Source: M3007 sp046316495 (lineage in GTDB: Bacteria; Bacteroidota; Bacteroidia; Chitinophagales; Saprospiraceae). Taken from it: 27,503 nt of DNA. Made by a program: the position numbers and the translations under genes. Position 1 is the stretch's first letter, and each line of letters starts with the position of its first letter. Positions 13,797 through 22,201 of the stretch are shown here, one piece after another. The notes beneath the pieces were generated by a model. That model had not been told where the DNA came from, did no database searches, and worked only from the letters and a program-made list of their open reading frames with translations. Location of the stretch: positions 1 through 27,503 of the forward strand of contig JBKDAM010000129.1 in NCBI GenBank assembly GCA_046316495.1, in the 5' to 3' direction.

Positions 13797-16700
13797 ATGC
13801 AAACCAGAGCGCCTTTTTTTCCTTTTCTGATTGGCCTGAGCATTCTGCTGCTGGGGGGTACTACCGTGTTGAAGTCGCAAAACATGCAGACGGGTTTTGG
13901 GAAAAACAGGGTCCAATACCACCACCACCAGGAAGACTGGAAGTACTACGAGACGCCCCATTTCACAACCTACTGGTACGGGGAAGCCCAGAACATCGCC
14001 ATCCCTGCCCTCCAGTTGGCGGAAGGCCACTACCTTGATATTCAGCAACTCCTGGAATACGAACTGAATGAGCCCATTGAATTATTGGTGTTTACGGATC
14101 TCAGCGACTTGAAGCAAAGCAATATTGGCGCCGATGAGCTTTTCTTGGTCAAATCTGGAGAAACCAAGGTGTCGGGAAATAAAATGTTTGTCTACTACAA
14201 CGGCGATCACCAGCTTTTGCAACAACAAATCCGGGAGGGCATCGCAGGCATCCTCCTTAATGCCATGCTGCTCGGGGGGAACCTCCAGGAAATTGTCCAA
14301 AATTCCGTCTTGCTCAATATGCCAGATTGGTATATCAACGGGCTCAAGGCCTATTGTGGCAGCGCCTGGAATGTACAACGGGATGAGGAGCTCCGCCAAG
14401 TGCTTTTGGCAGAAGAGGCCACGAGTTTCTCTGAACTCGCCCAAAAATTTCCAGCCCTGGCAGGACATGCTTTCTGGCAATACATCGCTCAGCAATTTGG
14501 CATTGGAACCATTAGCAACCTGCTTTATCTCACCCGCATCAACCGAGGCCTGGATGCCGGGTTTCGGTATGTAATGGGAAATGGCTACGATAGAACCACC
14601 GAGCTCGTCTTTGAACACTACCAACAACGCGCCGCAGAAGACCTTAAGGAAACCCAAGAACCCAAGGCATCTGATTGGGTAAAAGTGAAAAATAAGCGAA
14701 AACTTCCGCTTTTTCAAGCCAAAATTAGCCCGGATGGACAACAAATCGCCTGGGTGCAAAATGATATCGGAAAATGGAAGGTCTGGGTACAAAACCTGCA
14801 AACCGGCAAGCGCACCAAAGTCCTCCGAGGGGGTATCCGAAATGCACAACAAGCGACCGATTATGATTACCCTTTGCTAGCTTGGTCACCCGATCGCCAA
14901 ACGCTCTGCGTGGTGTTTGAACAACGGGATGTTGCTAAAGTGGCCCTGCTCAACTTGACGACGGGCGCCCGAAGCATTGAGCCCGCTTCCCCTGAATTTC
15001 AGCGGATTCATAGCGTCGAATTTATCAACCCCTTTGACCTGGTCTTTTCGGCCACGGCTCGGGGATACACTGACTTGTACCTTTACCGAACCAAAACCCG
15101 ACAAACCGAACGGCTCACCCAGGATATCTGGGATGACCGAGATGCCACCTTTCTCCGATTACCTGACGCTCGTTACCTTGTATTTGCAAGTAACCGGCCG
15201 GCAGATACCCTTAGTCCTGTCCGCTTCGATTCCCTACTGCCAGTAGGCCAGTGGGACCTATTTATGTACAACCTGGATACCCGAAGCGAAGAATTGATAC
15301 GGATCACCGACAGTCCTTTGTTTAAGGAACGCTGCCCAGTGGTGTTGGACAGTAGTCACCTTGCTTGGATCAGCGATGAAACGGGTATCGAGAACCGCGT
15401 AGTAGGTCAAATTAAAGATTACCTCGCGTATTATAAAACAGTCATTTACCTGAGAAACGGAATCGAACTGAATGCGATTGATCCCAGCCGAATGGCTGAA
15501 TGGTCGCTGGAAAAGGCCACCCGCGTCCATCCCCTTCTAAAGGAAGTGCTCCGAAATGTGGACAGCAGTCAGGTAGATAGCTTACGCAGCTACCCAGTTT
15601 ACAAGAAAAAGGTTGTCAGCTGGCTAGATAGCCAATACGGACGAGGGATTTCTTTTTTAAGTTCCTATGCTTCGAATGCTGTCCGAACCTTGGAAACCCA
15701 ACGAAAAGGGAGGCACACCTATTTTTACCTACAGCAACGCGATACCTTGGCTCCCTCCTTGCGCGGCGTTAAATATACCCTTTACCGGCAGCAAACACTG
15801 GCTGACTCAGGTTTGCCTACCTCGCAACCTGCGCAAAAAGCCCCTGTGTTGGAGTCTCCACAGCTGGATAGCTTTCCGGCAGGTTGGTCCTTTCAAGTGC
15901 CCGACTACTTGCGCCAGCCCAGCCCATCGCCAACGGGCAGCCGGATGGAAGAAGCCAGTCCGAGTATGCCAGCCAGCGAACAGGCCTGGAACAGCAAAAT
16001 GCTCAGCCGCCGCGTACGGCAAGTCCGCGCGACCAATAAAGCCTTTACCCGCTTTAATCCTTCCCGGACGGTGGGCTACCGGCTTCGATTCCGAACGGAC
16101 TTTATCACGACCGATATGGACAACAGCCTGTTGTTTGAAGGATTGGACAGCTATGCCGCTTCTCCGGGAGGATTTAGAACTCCCGCTCCTGGGCTATTGC
16201 TGCGGGCAAACTTCAAGGAGCTTTTGGAAAATTACCAGGTAGAAGCCGGATTTAGATTGCCGACCTCCTTTAACGGATCGGAATACTACCTTTGGATGGA
16301 AGACCGGAAAAAACGCATTGACCGGAGGTATACTCTTTACCGGAAGAGCACGGTGCAAACCCTGGAAAATGCCGTAGGCAACCCTTACCAGCTCCGCTAC
16401 AACACCCTATTAGGGCAGTACGAACTCAAATACCCCTTTGATCCCTTCTTTAGTTTGCGGGCGATGGCGACCCTCCGTCAAGACAAGCAAATTACGCTGA
16501 GCTCAGATCGTAAAACCTTAGAGGCCCCTGATTATGCGGAACAACGAGCGGCCCTCCGACTAGCTGCTGTGTACGACAACACCTTGAATATAGATGTCAA
16601 TATTAAAAATGGTACCCGGGCAAGGTTTTATATTGAGGCGGTAAAACGATTTGAGTTCAATACCTCACCTGATTGGAGTTTGCGGCTTAACAGTGGATTT

Positions 16701-17306
16701 ATGACGGTATTAAACCTGGACGCCCGGCATTACCAGCGACTTGACCGGTATTCCATTCTGGCCACCCGCCTGGCTGCGGCGACCACCTTTGGTTCGGAGC
16801 GCATCCTGTATTATTTAGGGGGGGTGGACAATTGGATTATCCCTCAATTTAGTACCCAGATACCAGCACCCCAGACCGAGGTATTTGCTTATGAAACCTT
16901 GGCGGCCAACCTGCGCGGTTTCCAGCAAAATATTCGGAATGGAGGTTCGTTTGCTCTTTTGAACACTGAACTCCGGATTCCCCTCTTCAAGTACCTCCTT
17001 CGTCGTCCCTCTTTGGGGAATTTTTGGCGCAATTTTCAGCTGGTTGGGTTCTTTGATGCTGGAACTGCCTGGACGGGCAGTAGTCCATATAACAAAGACA
17101 ATCCGATTAATATCGTTTACCTACAAAACCCTCCCACGGTGAGTATGCGTGTGAATTACTTTAAAGATCCCTTGGTGGCAGGGTATGGAGCGGGGCTTCG
17201 GGTACAGCTATTTGGTTTGTTTTTGAGGGCGGATTATGCTTGGGGGATAGAGACCCAGCAGGTTCGAAAACCCATGTTGCACCTGGCGTTGGGAGTTGAT
17301 TTTTAG
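13797..17306 (+). CDS. Outer-membrane fusion protein: degenerate MA-type peptidase domain, TolB-like propeller, BamA/D15-like barrel
   Basis: This 1169-residue protein starts with a signal peptide (hydrophobic 8-24, likely cut near residue 28). Residues about 40-280 have the layout of peptidase MA-like gluzincins (TPHFTTYWYGEA; A.QLAEGHYLDIQQLL; MPDWYINGLKAY). The zinc motif HExxH is REGIA here (146-150), and the usual Glu of WL.EGLA is Asn (N181), so the zinc ligands appear lost and the domain should be inactive. Residues about 300-560 form a WD40/TolB-type beta propeller with repeats such as AKISPDGQQIAWV and PLLAWSPDRQTLCVVF. A linker rich in Pro and Ser follows (about 690-740). From about 755 on the pattern is beta-barrel, ending in alternating strands and a terminal Phe (LGVDF), as in BamA/TamA-type surface antigen domains. 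It likely acts in the outer membrane with the propeller in the periplasm. The role is unknown. It stands alone, about 100 bp after nadB. Confidence 0.82.
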   Translation: MQTRAPFFPFLIGLSILLLGGTTVLKSQNMQTGFGKNRVQYHHHQEDWKYYETPHFTTYWYGEAQNIAIPALQLAEGHYLDIQQLLEYELNEPIELLVFTDLSDLKQSNIGADELFLVKSGETKVSGNKMFVYYNGDHQLLQQQIREGIAGILLNAMLLGGNLQEIVQNSVLLNMPDWYINGLKAYCGSAWNVQRDEELRQVLLAEEATSFSELAQKFPALAGHAFWQYIAQQFGIGTISNLLYLTRINRGLDAGFRYVMGNGYDRTTELVFEHYQQRAAEDLKETQEPKASDWVKVKNKRKLPLFQAKISPDGQQIAWVQNDIGKWKVWVQNLQTGKRTKVLRGGIRNAQQATDYDYPLLAWSPDRQTLCVVFEQRDVAKVALLNLTTGARSIEPASPEFQRIHSVEFINPFDLVFSATARGYTDLYLYRTKTRQTERLTQDIWDDRDATFLRLPDARYLVFASNRPADTLSPVRFDSLLPVGQWDLFMYNLDTRSEELIRITDSPLFKERCPVVLDSSHLAWISDETGIENRVVGQIKDYLAYYKTVIYLRNGIELNAIDPSRMAEWSLEKATRVHPLLKEVLRNVDSSQVDSLRSYPVYKKKVVSWLDSQYGRGISFLSSYASNAVRTLETQRKGRHTYFYLQQRDTLAPSLRGVKYTLYRQQTLADSGLPTSQPAQKAPVLESPQLDSFPAGWSFQVPDYLRQPSPSPTGSRMEEASPSMPASEQAWNSKMLSRRVRQVRATNKAFTRFNPSRTVGYRLRFRTDFITTDMDNSLLFEGLDSYAASPGGFRTPAPGLLLRANFKELLENYQVEAGFRLPTSFNGSEYYLWMEDRKKRIDRRYTLYRKSTVQTLENAVGNPYQLRYNTLLGQYELKYPFDPFFSLRAMATLRQDKQITLSSDRKTLEAPDYAEQRAALRLAAVYDNTLNIDVNIKNGTRARFYIEAVKRFEFNTSPDWSLRLNSGFMTVLNLDARHYQRLDRYSILATRLAAATTFGSERILYYLGGVDNWIIPQFSTQIPAPQTEVFAYETLAANLRGFQQNIRNGGSFALLNTELRIPLFKYLLRRPSLGNFWRNFQLVGFFDAGTAWTGSSPYNKDNPINIVYLQNPPTVSMRVNYFKDPLVAGYGAGLRVQLFGLFLRADYAWGIETQQVRKPMLHLALGVDF

Positions 17307-17471
17307 GAAAAAGATGGGTGTGATCGGATGGAAGGCTTGAGAGGCCAATAATTAGAGATGGAATAAATACACTTGCCAAATAATATTTTTTTTCCATTAA
17401 TTTTATTTCATTTTTTCTCCTATGGGTCGAAAAAATGTAAATCTCACACTATTTTTACCGCGAATTTTGGA

Positions 17472-17485
17472 AGCAAAATTTTGCT
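17472..17485. promoter_or_regulatory. 14-bp perfect palindrome upstream of exbB
   Basis: AGCAAAATTTTGCT is fully self-complementary and lies about 190 bp upstream of exbB. It could be an operator for a dimeric regulator. AT-rich palindromes of this length also occur by chance. Confidence 0.35.
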
Positions 17486-17631
17486 AGACAGCCCACCTGC
17501 TTCTTTTTTGAAAAAAAATGGCTTGGTACCCACCAAAAACAAACGTGCCTTCATCTTAGGTAAAAGACAGTGCGGTACCGGCGATACTGTTTTAAATGCA
17601 ATAAAGAAGTGGTGGCAGATTTAAGCGTAGT

Positions 17632-17650
17632 CAAACTAATTATCATTCTT
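17632..17650. promoter_or_regulatory. Candidate Fur-like site before exbB
   Basis: The 19 bases match the classical Fur box at 13 of 19 positions by my count, including an unbroken run of nine around TTATCATT. It ends 23 bp before the exbB ATG. Iron control of TonB systems is common, so the position makes sense, but the match is moderate. Confidence 0.35.
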
Positions 17651-17673
17651 TAACTAAATTAATTTTATCCAGC

Positions 17674-18513
17674 ATGACAGCAGCTAACACTTCACCTGCT
17701 AATCAAAGTAAAGGCGGCGGATTCGGTGCCATCTTCCCCTACATCATCATTCCGGTGTTATTCGTTCTTGCGATTGTTGTTTACAAGTACGTATTTGGTG
17801 CTCCTTCCAACTTCCCTGGAGGCGATTTATCAAAAGATCCGGTTCCAGAACCAGCATTGAACCACTACCTCGGCGTAGTTTACAAGGGTGGATTCGTTGT
17901 ACCTATTCTTTTGACGCTGCTGTTCACGGTTATCGTATTCGTATTTGAGCGTTTTATCACGTTGTCTAAAGCAACTGGTACAGCGAATGTGGATACGTTT
18001 GTTCGCACGATCAAATCCCACTTGGACAAAGAAGACTTCGCTGGTGCAGTGAAGGCTTGCGACAAGCAAAAAGGAGCTGTAGCGAGTGTTGTTCGCGCTG
18101 GTTTGACTAAGTACCAGGAAATGTTGACCACTTCTGGTATGGAGAAAGAAGACAAGGTAATGGCCATCCAGAAAGAAGTAGAAGAGGCAACTAGCCTGGA
18201 ACTTCCTATGTTGGAGAAAAACTTGAATATCTTGGCGACCATTGCTTCTGTTGCAACCCTGATGGGTCTATTCGGAACGGTATTGGGTATGATCCGTGCC
18301 TTCGGCGCCTTGGCAACAGCGGGTGCTCCTGACTCTTCTGCGCTTGCAACAGGTATCTCTGAGGCCTTGATCAACACCGCGTTGGGTATCGGTTCTTCTG
18401 CGATTGCGATCATTTTCTACAACTTCTTCACAGGTCGTATCGACGCTTTGACATACCGTATTGATGAGGCAGGTTACAGCCTGACTCAGACCTACGCTAC
18501 TAAAGGCAAGTAA
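17674..18513 (+). CDS. exbB: MotA/TolQ/ExbB proton channel family protein
   Basis: This 279-residue inner-membrane protein has a first membrane helix at about 19-41, a second at 74-92, a cytoplasmic domain (about 95-180), and two more helices at about 185-207 and 233-253. The third helix region carries the family signature LMGLFGTVLGMIRAF (196-210). ExbB forms the pentameric proton channel that, with ExbD, drives TonB and so energises uptake through outer-membrane receptors. It is the first of four genes in one direction (exbB, two exbD, tonB), with gaps of 46-59 bp. The extra N-terminal helix compared with E. coli ExbB is common in Bacteroidota. TolQ is the alternative name, but tonB at the end of the cluster supports ExbB. 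Confidence 0.92.
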   Translation: MTAANTSPANQSKGGGFGAIFPYIIIPVLFVLAIVVYKYVFGAPSNFPGGDLSKDPVPEPALNHYLGVVYKGGFVVPILLTLLFTVIVFVFERFITLSKATGTANVDTFVRTIKSHLDKEDFAGAVKACDKQKGAVASVVRAGLTKYQEMLTTSGMEKEDKVMAIQKEVEEATSLELPMLEKNLNILATIASVATLMGLFGTVLGMIRAFGALATAGAPDSSALATGISEALINTALGIGSSAIAIIFYNFFTGRIDALTYRIDEAGYSLTQTYATKGK

Positions 18514-18572
18514 GTTGTACCCACCGCTATCGGTTCTCAAAAGAGCTAGTAGCATAAAACAAGTCATTTAAC

Positions 18573-19223
18573 ATGCCAAAGCATAAACCTAAACGCAGTG
18601 CGCCCTCTCTCGATATGACGGCCATGTGCGACGTAGCGTTCCTGCTCCTTACCTTCTTCATCTTGACGGCAAAAGCCAAGCCACAGGAGACGGTGACGGT
18701 AGATACTCCTTCCTCTATCTCCGAGTCTAAACTCCCGGATGTAGGTACCCTGACGATTTTGATCAGTCCAGAAGGCGATGTTTACCTGGATCCTGCTGGT
18801 TCCCATGCCCGCAAGGCCTTGATCGAAACGATGAATGCCACCTACAGCATGGGCTTGAATGCTCAAGACCAACGGAAGTTTGTAAATGGCGGAAGCTTCG
18901 GAGTTCCGATGAACCAAATGGCAGCTTATCTGAACGCGGATGCAGCTGACCGAAATCGGTTCCCAAAAGGAATTCCAATCGATACGGTAGATGTGAACAA
19001 AAGCGAATTGGCCAACTGGATCCACCAGGCCCGCCTCGCTCAGTTCAACTACAAAAAGGAGATGATGGCGGAAGGTAAAGAGGTAAGCGAGTATGCAATC
19101 GTTGTAAAAGCCGACCAGAACACCCCGTTCCCGGCTGTTCAGCGGGTTATCAATACCCTCACGGACATCAACGTCAACAAATTTAACCTCATTACTACCC
19201 AAGAGTCTGATCCGAATAAATAG
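18573..19223 (+). CDS. exbD: ExbD/TolR biopolymer transport protein (first copy)
   Basis: This 216-residue protein has a short basic N-terminus, one membrane helix (about 19-35) and a periplasmic domain. The proton-carrying aspartate is D20 in MTAMCDVAFLLLTFFIL, equivalent to the essential Asp of ExbD and TolR. It partners with ExbB to convert proton flow into motion of TonB. The periplasmic part is longer than in E. coli ExbD (about 140 residues in total) and contains an insertion rich in Asn, Met and Ala (about residues 85-135). It lies 59 bp after exbB and 46 bp before a second, different exbD. The presence of two copies suggests a hetero-oligomeric pair. Confidence 0.92.
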   Translation: MPKHKPKRSAPSLDMTAMCDVAFLLLTFFILTAKAKPQETVTVDTPSSISESKLPDVGTLTILISPEGDVYLDPAGSHARKALIETMNATYSMGLNAQDQRKFVNGGSFGVPMNQMAAYLNADAADRNRFPKGIPIDTVDVNKSELANWIHQARLAQFNYKKEMMAEGKEVSEYAIVVKADQNTPFPAVQRVINTLTDINVNKFNLITTQESDPNK

Positions 19224-19269
19224 GAAAGCTCCTGTTTAGTACATAACTCAATTAAGTCTTAACATTCAC

Positions 19270-19896
19270 ATGGCTGAGATACAAGAACAAGGTGGTGGTG
19301 GTGGTAAAGACGGGAAAGCACGGTCGAAAAAGATGTCCACGAAAGTGGACCTCACCGCAATGGTGGATTTGGCCTTCTTGCTGATCACCTTCTTTATGTT
19401 AACTACCACACTCTCCAAGCCCAATATCATGCCAATCATTATGCCCGAGAAAAAGGACATCAATGAGGAAGATTTGGAAGCTACCAAGGAGTCACAGGTA
19501 CTGACCCTGCTGCTCGGCGGAAATGATAAAGTTTACTTTTACGAGGGCATTACCAATGCTGTACTGGATTCAACCGATTTCTCCGCAGAAGGTCTGCGTG
19601 CCAAAATCCTCGACAAAAAGGACCGTGTAAAAGCGGAATGGGGCGAAGATGAAAAGGACGATCCGAAAAATCCAGGGCAAAAGAAAATGGTCTCCAAACT
19701 AAACGTGATCATCAAGCCCACCAAAGAGTCCCGCTATAAAAACTTAGTGGATACCTTTGATGAGATGAAAATCTGCAACATCGGTCGTTACGTAATGCTC
19801 GATATTTCAACACAGGAAGAAAACTTTATTAAAAACCCAGCTGGCGGACTTCAATTTAGCGTTGAAGACCAGTTAGAAGCCGCTAAAGGGAAATAA
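19270..19896 (+). CDS. exbD: ExbD/TolR biopolymer transport protein (second copy)
   Basis: The 208 residues begin with a Gly-rich stretch (9-12) and a basic segment. A membrane helix follows (about 31-47) with the conserved proton-path aspartate D33 in LTAMVDLAFLLITFFML. The periplasmic part has a Lys/Asp-rich insertion (about 115-140) and then the ExbD-like NVIIKPTKESRYKNLVDTFDEMKICNIGRYVML block. It is clearly a paralogue of the preceding ExbD, with little similarity outside the membrane helix and the C-terminal fold. It lies 48 bp before tonB and belongs to the same cluster. Confidence 0.92.
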   Translation: MAEIQEQGGGGGKDGKARSKKMSTKVDLTAMVDLAFLLITFFMLTTTLSKPNIMPIIMPEKKDINEEDLEATKESQVLTLLLGGNDKVYFYEGITNAVLDSTDFSAEGLRAKILDKKDRVKAEWGEDEKDDPKNPGQKKMVSKLNVIIKPTKESRYKNLVDTFDEMKICNIGRYVMLDISTQEENFIKNPAGGLQFSVEDQLEAAKGK

Positions 19897-19944
19897 TAAG
19901 CCCATTCTTCCCCCTACTCACACAGGATTAAAATTATTGTAAAA

Positions 19945-20781
19945 ATGGCAGAAGATAAAAACACCAGCGCTGTGCAGTACCGCGATATGCTGGACATCAT
20001 CTTCGCAAACCGAAATAAAGAGTATGGTGCCTATCAGTTGCGCCGTGCCTATAACAAGTACCTTATGCGTGCTTTCGGTTTCGGATTGTTGTTCCTCGCT
20101 ATCCTGTTCCTGCTGCCCCGGATTGTGGGTGTTGTGTCGGACGCGCTGAAGGAGGAAGCTCCGGTAGAAGTAGAGATCGAAATGGGGCCACCACCCGATC
20201 TCGACAATGCCCCTCCACCACCGCCGCCACCGCCACCGCCTACTCCACCACCACCTACCCGTACCACGGTGCAATTCGTGCCTCCCGTCATTAAAAAAGA
20301 CGTAGAAGTGCAAGAAGAAGAGCCTCAAAAAACCATTGAGGAACTTCAGGACACCAAAGCGGAAATCGGTAAGGACGACAAAAAGGGTAACGACGATTTA
20401 CCACCGGAAACATTCGATAACCCGAGTGAACTTCTCGTGGAGCAAAAAGCAGCACCTGACAAGGTATACGAAACCTTTGATATCCAAAAGTTGCCTTCTT
20501 TCCCGGGAGGTGAGGCCGAACTTAGAAAGTTCCTCAGCGAAAATATTCAATACCCTGCCATCGCGCGGGAGAATAATATCCAAGGAACTGCGGCCCTTAC
20601 ATTCGTTGTGGGCAAAGACGGTACCATCTCCGATGTCAAAATCCTGAAAGATCCAGGAGGTGGCTGCGGTAAAGAAGCCGTTCGAGTGGTAGGCCTGATG
20701 CCTAAATGGACACCAGGTGAGGCCAACGGCAACCCGGTAAAAGTAAAATTCACCCTCCCTGTTCGCTTCCGTTTGGAGTAA
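19945..20781 (+). CDS. tonB: TonB energy transducer
   Basis: The 278 residues start with the Bacteroidota TonB N-terminus (DIIFANRNKEYGAYQLRR, 17-34), then one membrane helix (about 43-64). A periplasmic Pro-rich spacer follows, with a run of Pro near 90-104, and then an acidic segment. The C-terminal TonB domain is at about 190-278 (FPGGEAELRKFLSENIQYP; GTAALTFVVGKDGTISDVKIL; PVRFRLE). It couples the ExbB-ExbD motor to outer-membrane TonB-dependent receptors; none is in the window. It is the last gene of the cluster and is followed by a strong terminator. Confidence 0.95.
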   Translation: MAEDKNTSAVQYRDMLDIIFANRNKEYGAYQLRRAYNKYLMRAFGFGLLFLAILFLLPRIVGVVSDALKEEAPVEVEIEMGPPPDLDNAPPPPPPPPPPTPPPPTRTTVQFVPPVIKKDVEVQEEEPQKTIEELQDTKAEIGKDDKKGNDDLPPETFDNPSELLVEQKAAPDKVYETFDIQKLPSFPGGEAELRKFLSENIQYPAIARENNIQGTAALTFVVGKDGTISDVKILKDPGGGCGKEAVRVVGLMPKWTPGEANGNPVKVKFTLPVRFRLE

Positions 20782-20803
20782 CAGTACACGGGTTTAACTT
20801 CTT

Positions 20804-20847
20804 AAAAAAGGGGTATCTCAGGCACTACGCTTGAGTTGCCCCTTTTT
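20804..20847 (+). terminator. Rho-independent terminator after tonB
   Basis: AAAAAAGGGG...CTCAGGC (20804-20823) pairs with GCTTGAG...CCCCTTTTT (20829-20847) around a 5-base loop. The stem has one mismatch and two G-T pairs. The A and T runs make it potentially active on both strands. Confidence 0.92.
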
Positions 20848-20939
20848 ATTTATCTTCCTGTAAGTTTCCCGTCATAATTCCCTGCTGAGTGGTGGTTTAT
20901 GGGCAATTGCCCGAATATTGCTACCGAAACACCCACCCT

Positions 20940-21329
20940 ATGCTACGCGATATTCAAACCTTAACCGACATACAAGCGCTCGTTCATTCGTTTTATGGCC
21001 AAATTCGTAAAGAACCGCTTTTAGGACCTGTTTTCGAAGAAAAAATCCAAGACCGCTGGCCCGAACACCTGGAAAAAATGATCCGGTTCTGGCAAACCGT
21101 CCTGCTAGACGAACATACCTACTTTGGTAGCCCCTTCCCACCCCATGCCCTACTCCCCGTCCAGGGCCTGCACTTCGATCGCTGGGTCCAAGTCTTTGAA
21201 CAAACCGTGGATGGGCTATTTGAAGGCCCCAACGCCCAAAAAGCGAAACTCCAAGGCAGTCGGATGGCAGCACTTTTTCATGCTAAACACCAGTATTATC
21301 AGGGTAGTTCTTCTATCCCCTTGGTGTAG
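20940..21329 (+). CDS. Group III truncated haemoglobin
   Basis: With the ATG at 20940 the product is 129 residues, the usual size for group III truncated globins. Family traits are Phe-Tyr at 18-19 (B9/B10 positions), PLLGPVF (26-32), WPEHLEKMIRFW (40-51), and a probable proximal haem-ligand His at 78 in GLHFDRW, followed by W82 in helix G. The Gly-Gly motifs of groups I and II are missing, as expected for group III. Function in this group is unsettled; proposals include oxygen, NO or nitrite chemistry. The frame is open upstream to a GTG at 20889, but those 17 residues do not fit the family. The tonB terminator lies just upstream, so it is a separate unit. No clear promoter was seen. Confidence 0.88.
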   Translation: MLRDIQTLTDIQALVHSFYGQIRKEPLLGPVFEEKIQDRWPEHLEKMIRFWQTVLLDEHTYFGSPFPPHALLPVQGLHFDRWVQVFEQTVDGLFEGPNAQKAKLQGSRMAALFHAKHQYYQGSSSIPLV

Positions 21330-21347
21330 ACAAAACGGCTTTTGGGC

Positions 21348-21387
21348 TTGGTAAATTCACCTGAATTGCCTATTTTCGTGCACGAAA
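21348..21387 (+). promoter_or_regulatory. Candidate promoter with a 14-bp palindrome over the -7 box
   Basis: TTG (21348-21350) and TATTTTCG (21371-21378, one mismatch from TAnnTTTG) are 20 bases apart. The perfect palindrome TTTCGTGCACGAAA (21374-21387) covers the end of the -7 box and the expected start site, where a bound dimeric repressor would block transcription of the gene at 21437. Confidence 0.45.
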
Positions 21388-21436
21388 GAAAAATGACTGC
21401 TTTTCAAAACCAACCTAATTCACCAACAATACCACC

Positions 21437-21901
21437 ATGATTATCAACGGAATCAAAAACCAGTTTCTGGAAATACAGGTCCAACAATACCAATACCCAC
21501 AAATCACTGAGGGAAAATGGGATGCCAATTGGCTTCAAGTACAATTTAAAATTCAGCACCTGGAAACGCAGGTAGAATCCAATGTGCCCTGCCTGCTGAC
21601 GTTTGAAGTTGAATCCTGGGCTGAATGGATGGAGCTGCTGTCGACCAACCCCGACGAAGCTAAAAGCAGCCATTGGTTTACAGAACCCTGCCTGTACGTC
21701 GAACTCCTCAATGAACCCAATGCCGACATCAAGCACCTGCGTATTTCCTTCGACCTCGAACTCAAACCCGAAGCCTACGATCGGGACGATCGTGCTTTTT
21801 ACCTCGATTTCCATCTGGATAACCATCAGCTGGTAGCACTGGCTTCAGATCTGCGCGCGGAGTTGGCTAAATTTCCGGTAAGGGGGGATTTGGAGGATTA
21901 A
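21437..21901 (+). CDS. Small acidic protein resembling WapI-family immunity proteins
   Basis: The 154-residue protein is acidic, with no signal peptide or membrane helix, so it should be cytoplasmic. The N-terminal YQYPQI...DANWLQVQFKIQ segment (about 18-40) and the following FEVESWAEWMELL helix (about 55-67) recall WapI-type immunity proteins. These in Bacillus protect against the WapA contact-dependent toxin and are widespread as orphans. The C-terminal part (LYVELLNEP, LRISFDLELKPEAYDRDDRAFYLDFHLDNHQLVALASDLRAEL) shows alternating strands and one helix. The family call rests on remembered pattern, not on a search. No toxin gene is adjacent. Its own promoter appears to carry a palindromic operator. 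If the resemblance fails it is a hypothetical protein. Confidence 0.6.
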   Translation: MIINGIKNQFLEIQVQQYQYPQITEGKWDANWLQVQFKIQHLETQVESNVPCLLTFEVESWAEWMELLSTNPDEAKSSHWFTEPCLYVELLNEPNADIKHLRISFDLELKPEAYDRDDRAFYLDFHLDNHQLVALASDLRAELAKFPVRGDLED

Positions 21902-22201
21902 TTCCCGATTAAATGGTTGTTGTGGTTTTGGGTTATGTTTTTATAACTTACTATTCAGCCAAAAATATAACCTATTTATGGTCTTTTTACTAGTTTAGTT
22001 TTTTCACGGTTAATATGCCAAAGCTATAGCTGGGTTGAAAAAATGAGATATTCCGTACCCTTCTCGTCTCCAATAAAGTGATAGTTACTTGTTTAGAAGA
22101 CCCAATTAATTATATATTTATCAATTATTTGGAAAAGATCGGTACCCTAAATAGGTTTAAATAATAAAAATCGAATATGTAATTCTATTTCGTACCAGAT
22201 A
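21902..22201. other. AT-rich spacer between convergent genes with one inverted repeat
   Basis: 300 bp between the convergent immunity-like and sbcC genes. GGTTATGTTTTT (21931-21942) and AAAAATATAACC (21961-21972) form an 11-of-12 inverted repeat with an 18-base loop, a possible weak terminator for the plus-strand gene. The rest (21975-22200) is AT-rich without recognised signals or genes. Confidence 0.45.

Larger units (their letters stand above)
17307..17673 (+). other. Upstream region of the TonB cluster
   Basis: 367 bp without a convincing gene. An 83-codon open frame (17373-17624) has Phe/Lys/Ser-rich simple composition from AT-rich DNA and I do not believe it is coding. The region holds a 14-bp perfect palindrome (17472-17485) and a Fur-like site next to the exbB start (17632-17650). 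No good TAnnTTTG box was found. Confidence 0.5.

Noticed and set aside
13670..14038. A 122-codon plus-strand frame overlapping the end of nadB and the start of the propeller-barrel gene
   Set aside because: It overlaps two well-supported genes in another frame and shows no family pattern.
17373..17624. An 83-codon frame upstream of exbB
   Set aside because: The composition is that of AT-rich noncoding DNA (Phe, Lys, Ser) and the region contains a palindrome; no recognisable motif.
20889..20939. A GTG start giving a longer truncated globin
   Set aside because: The extra 17 residues do not fit group III globins, and the ATG at 20940 gives the normal length.
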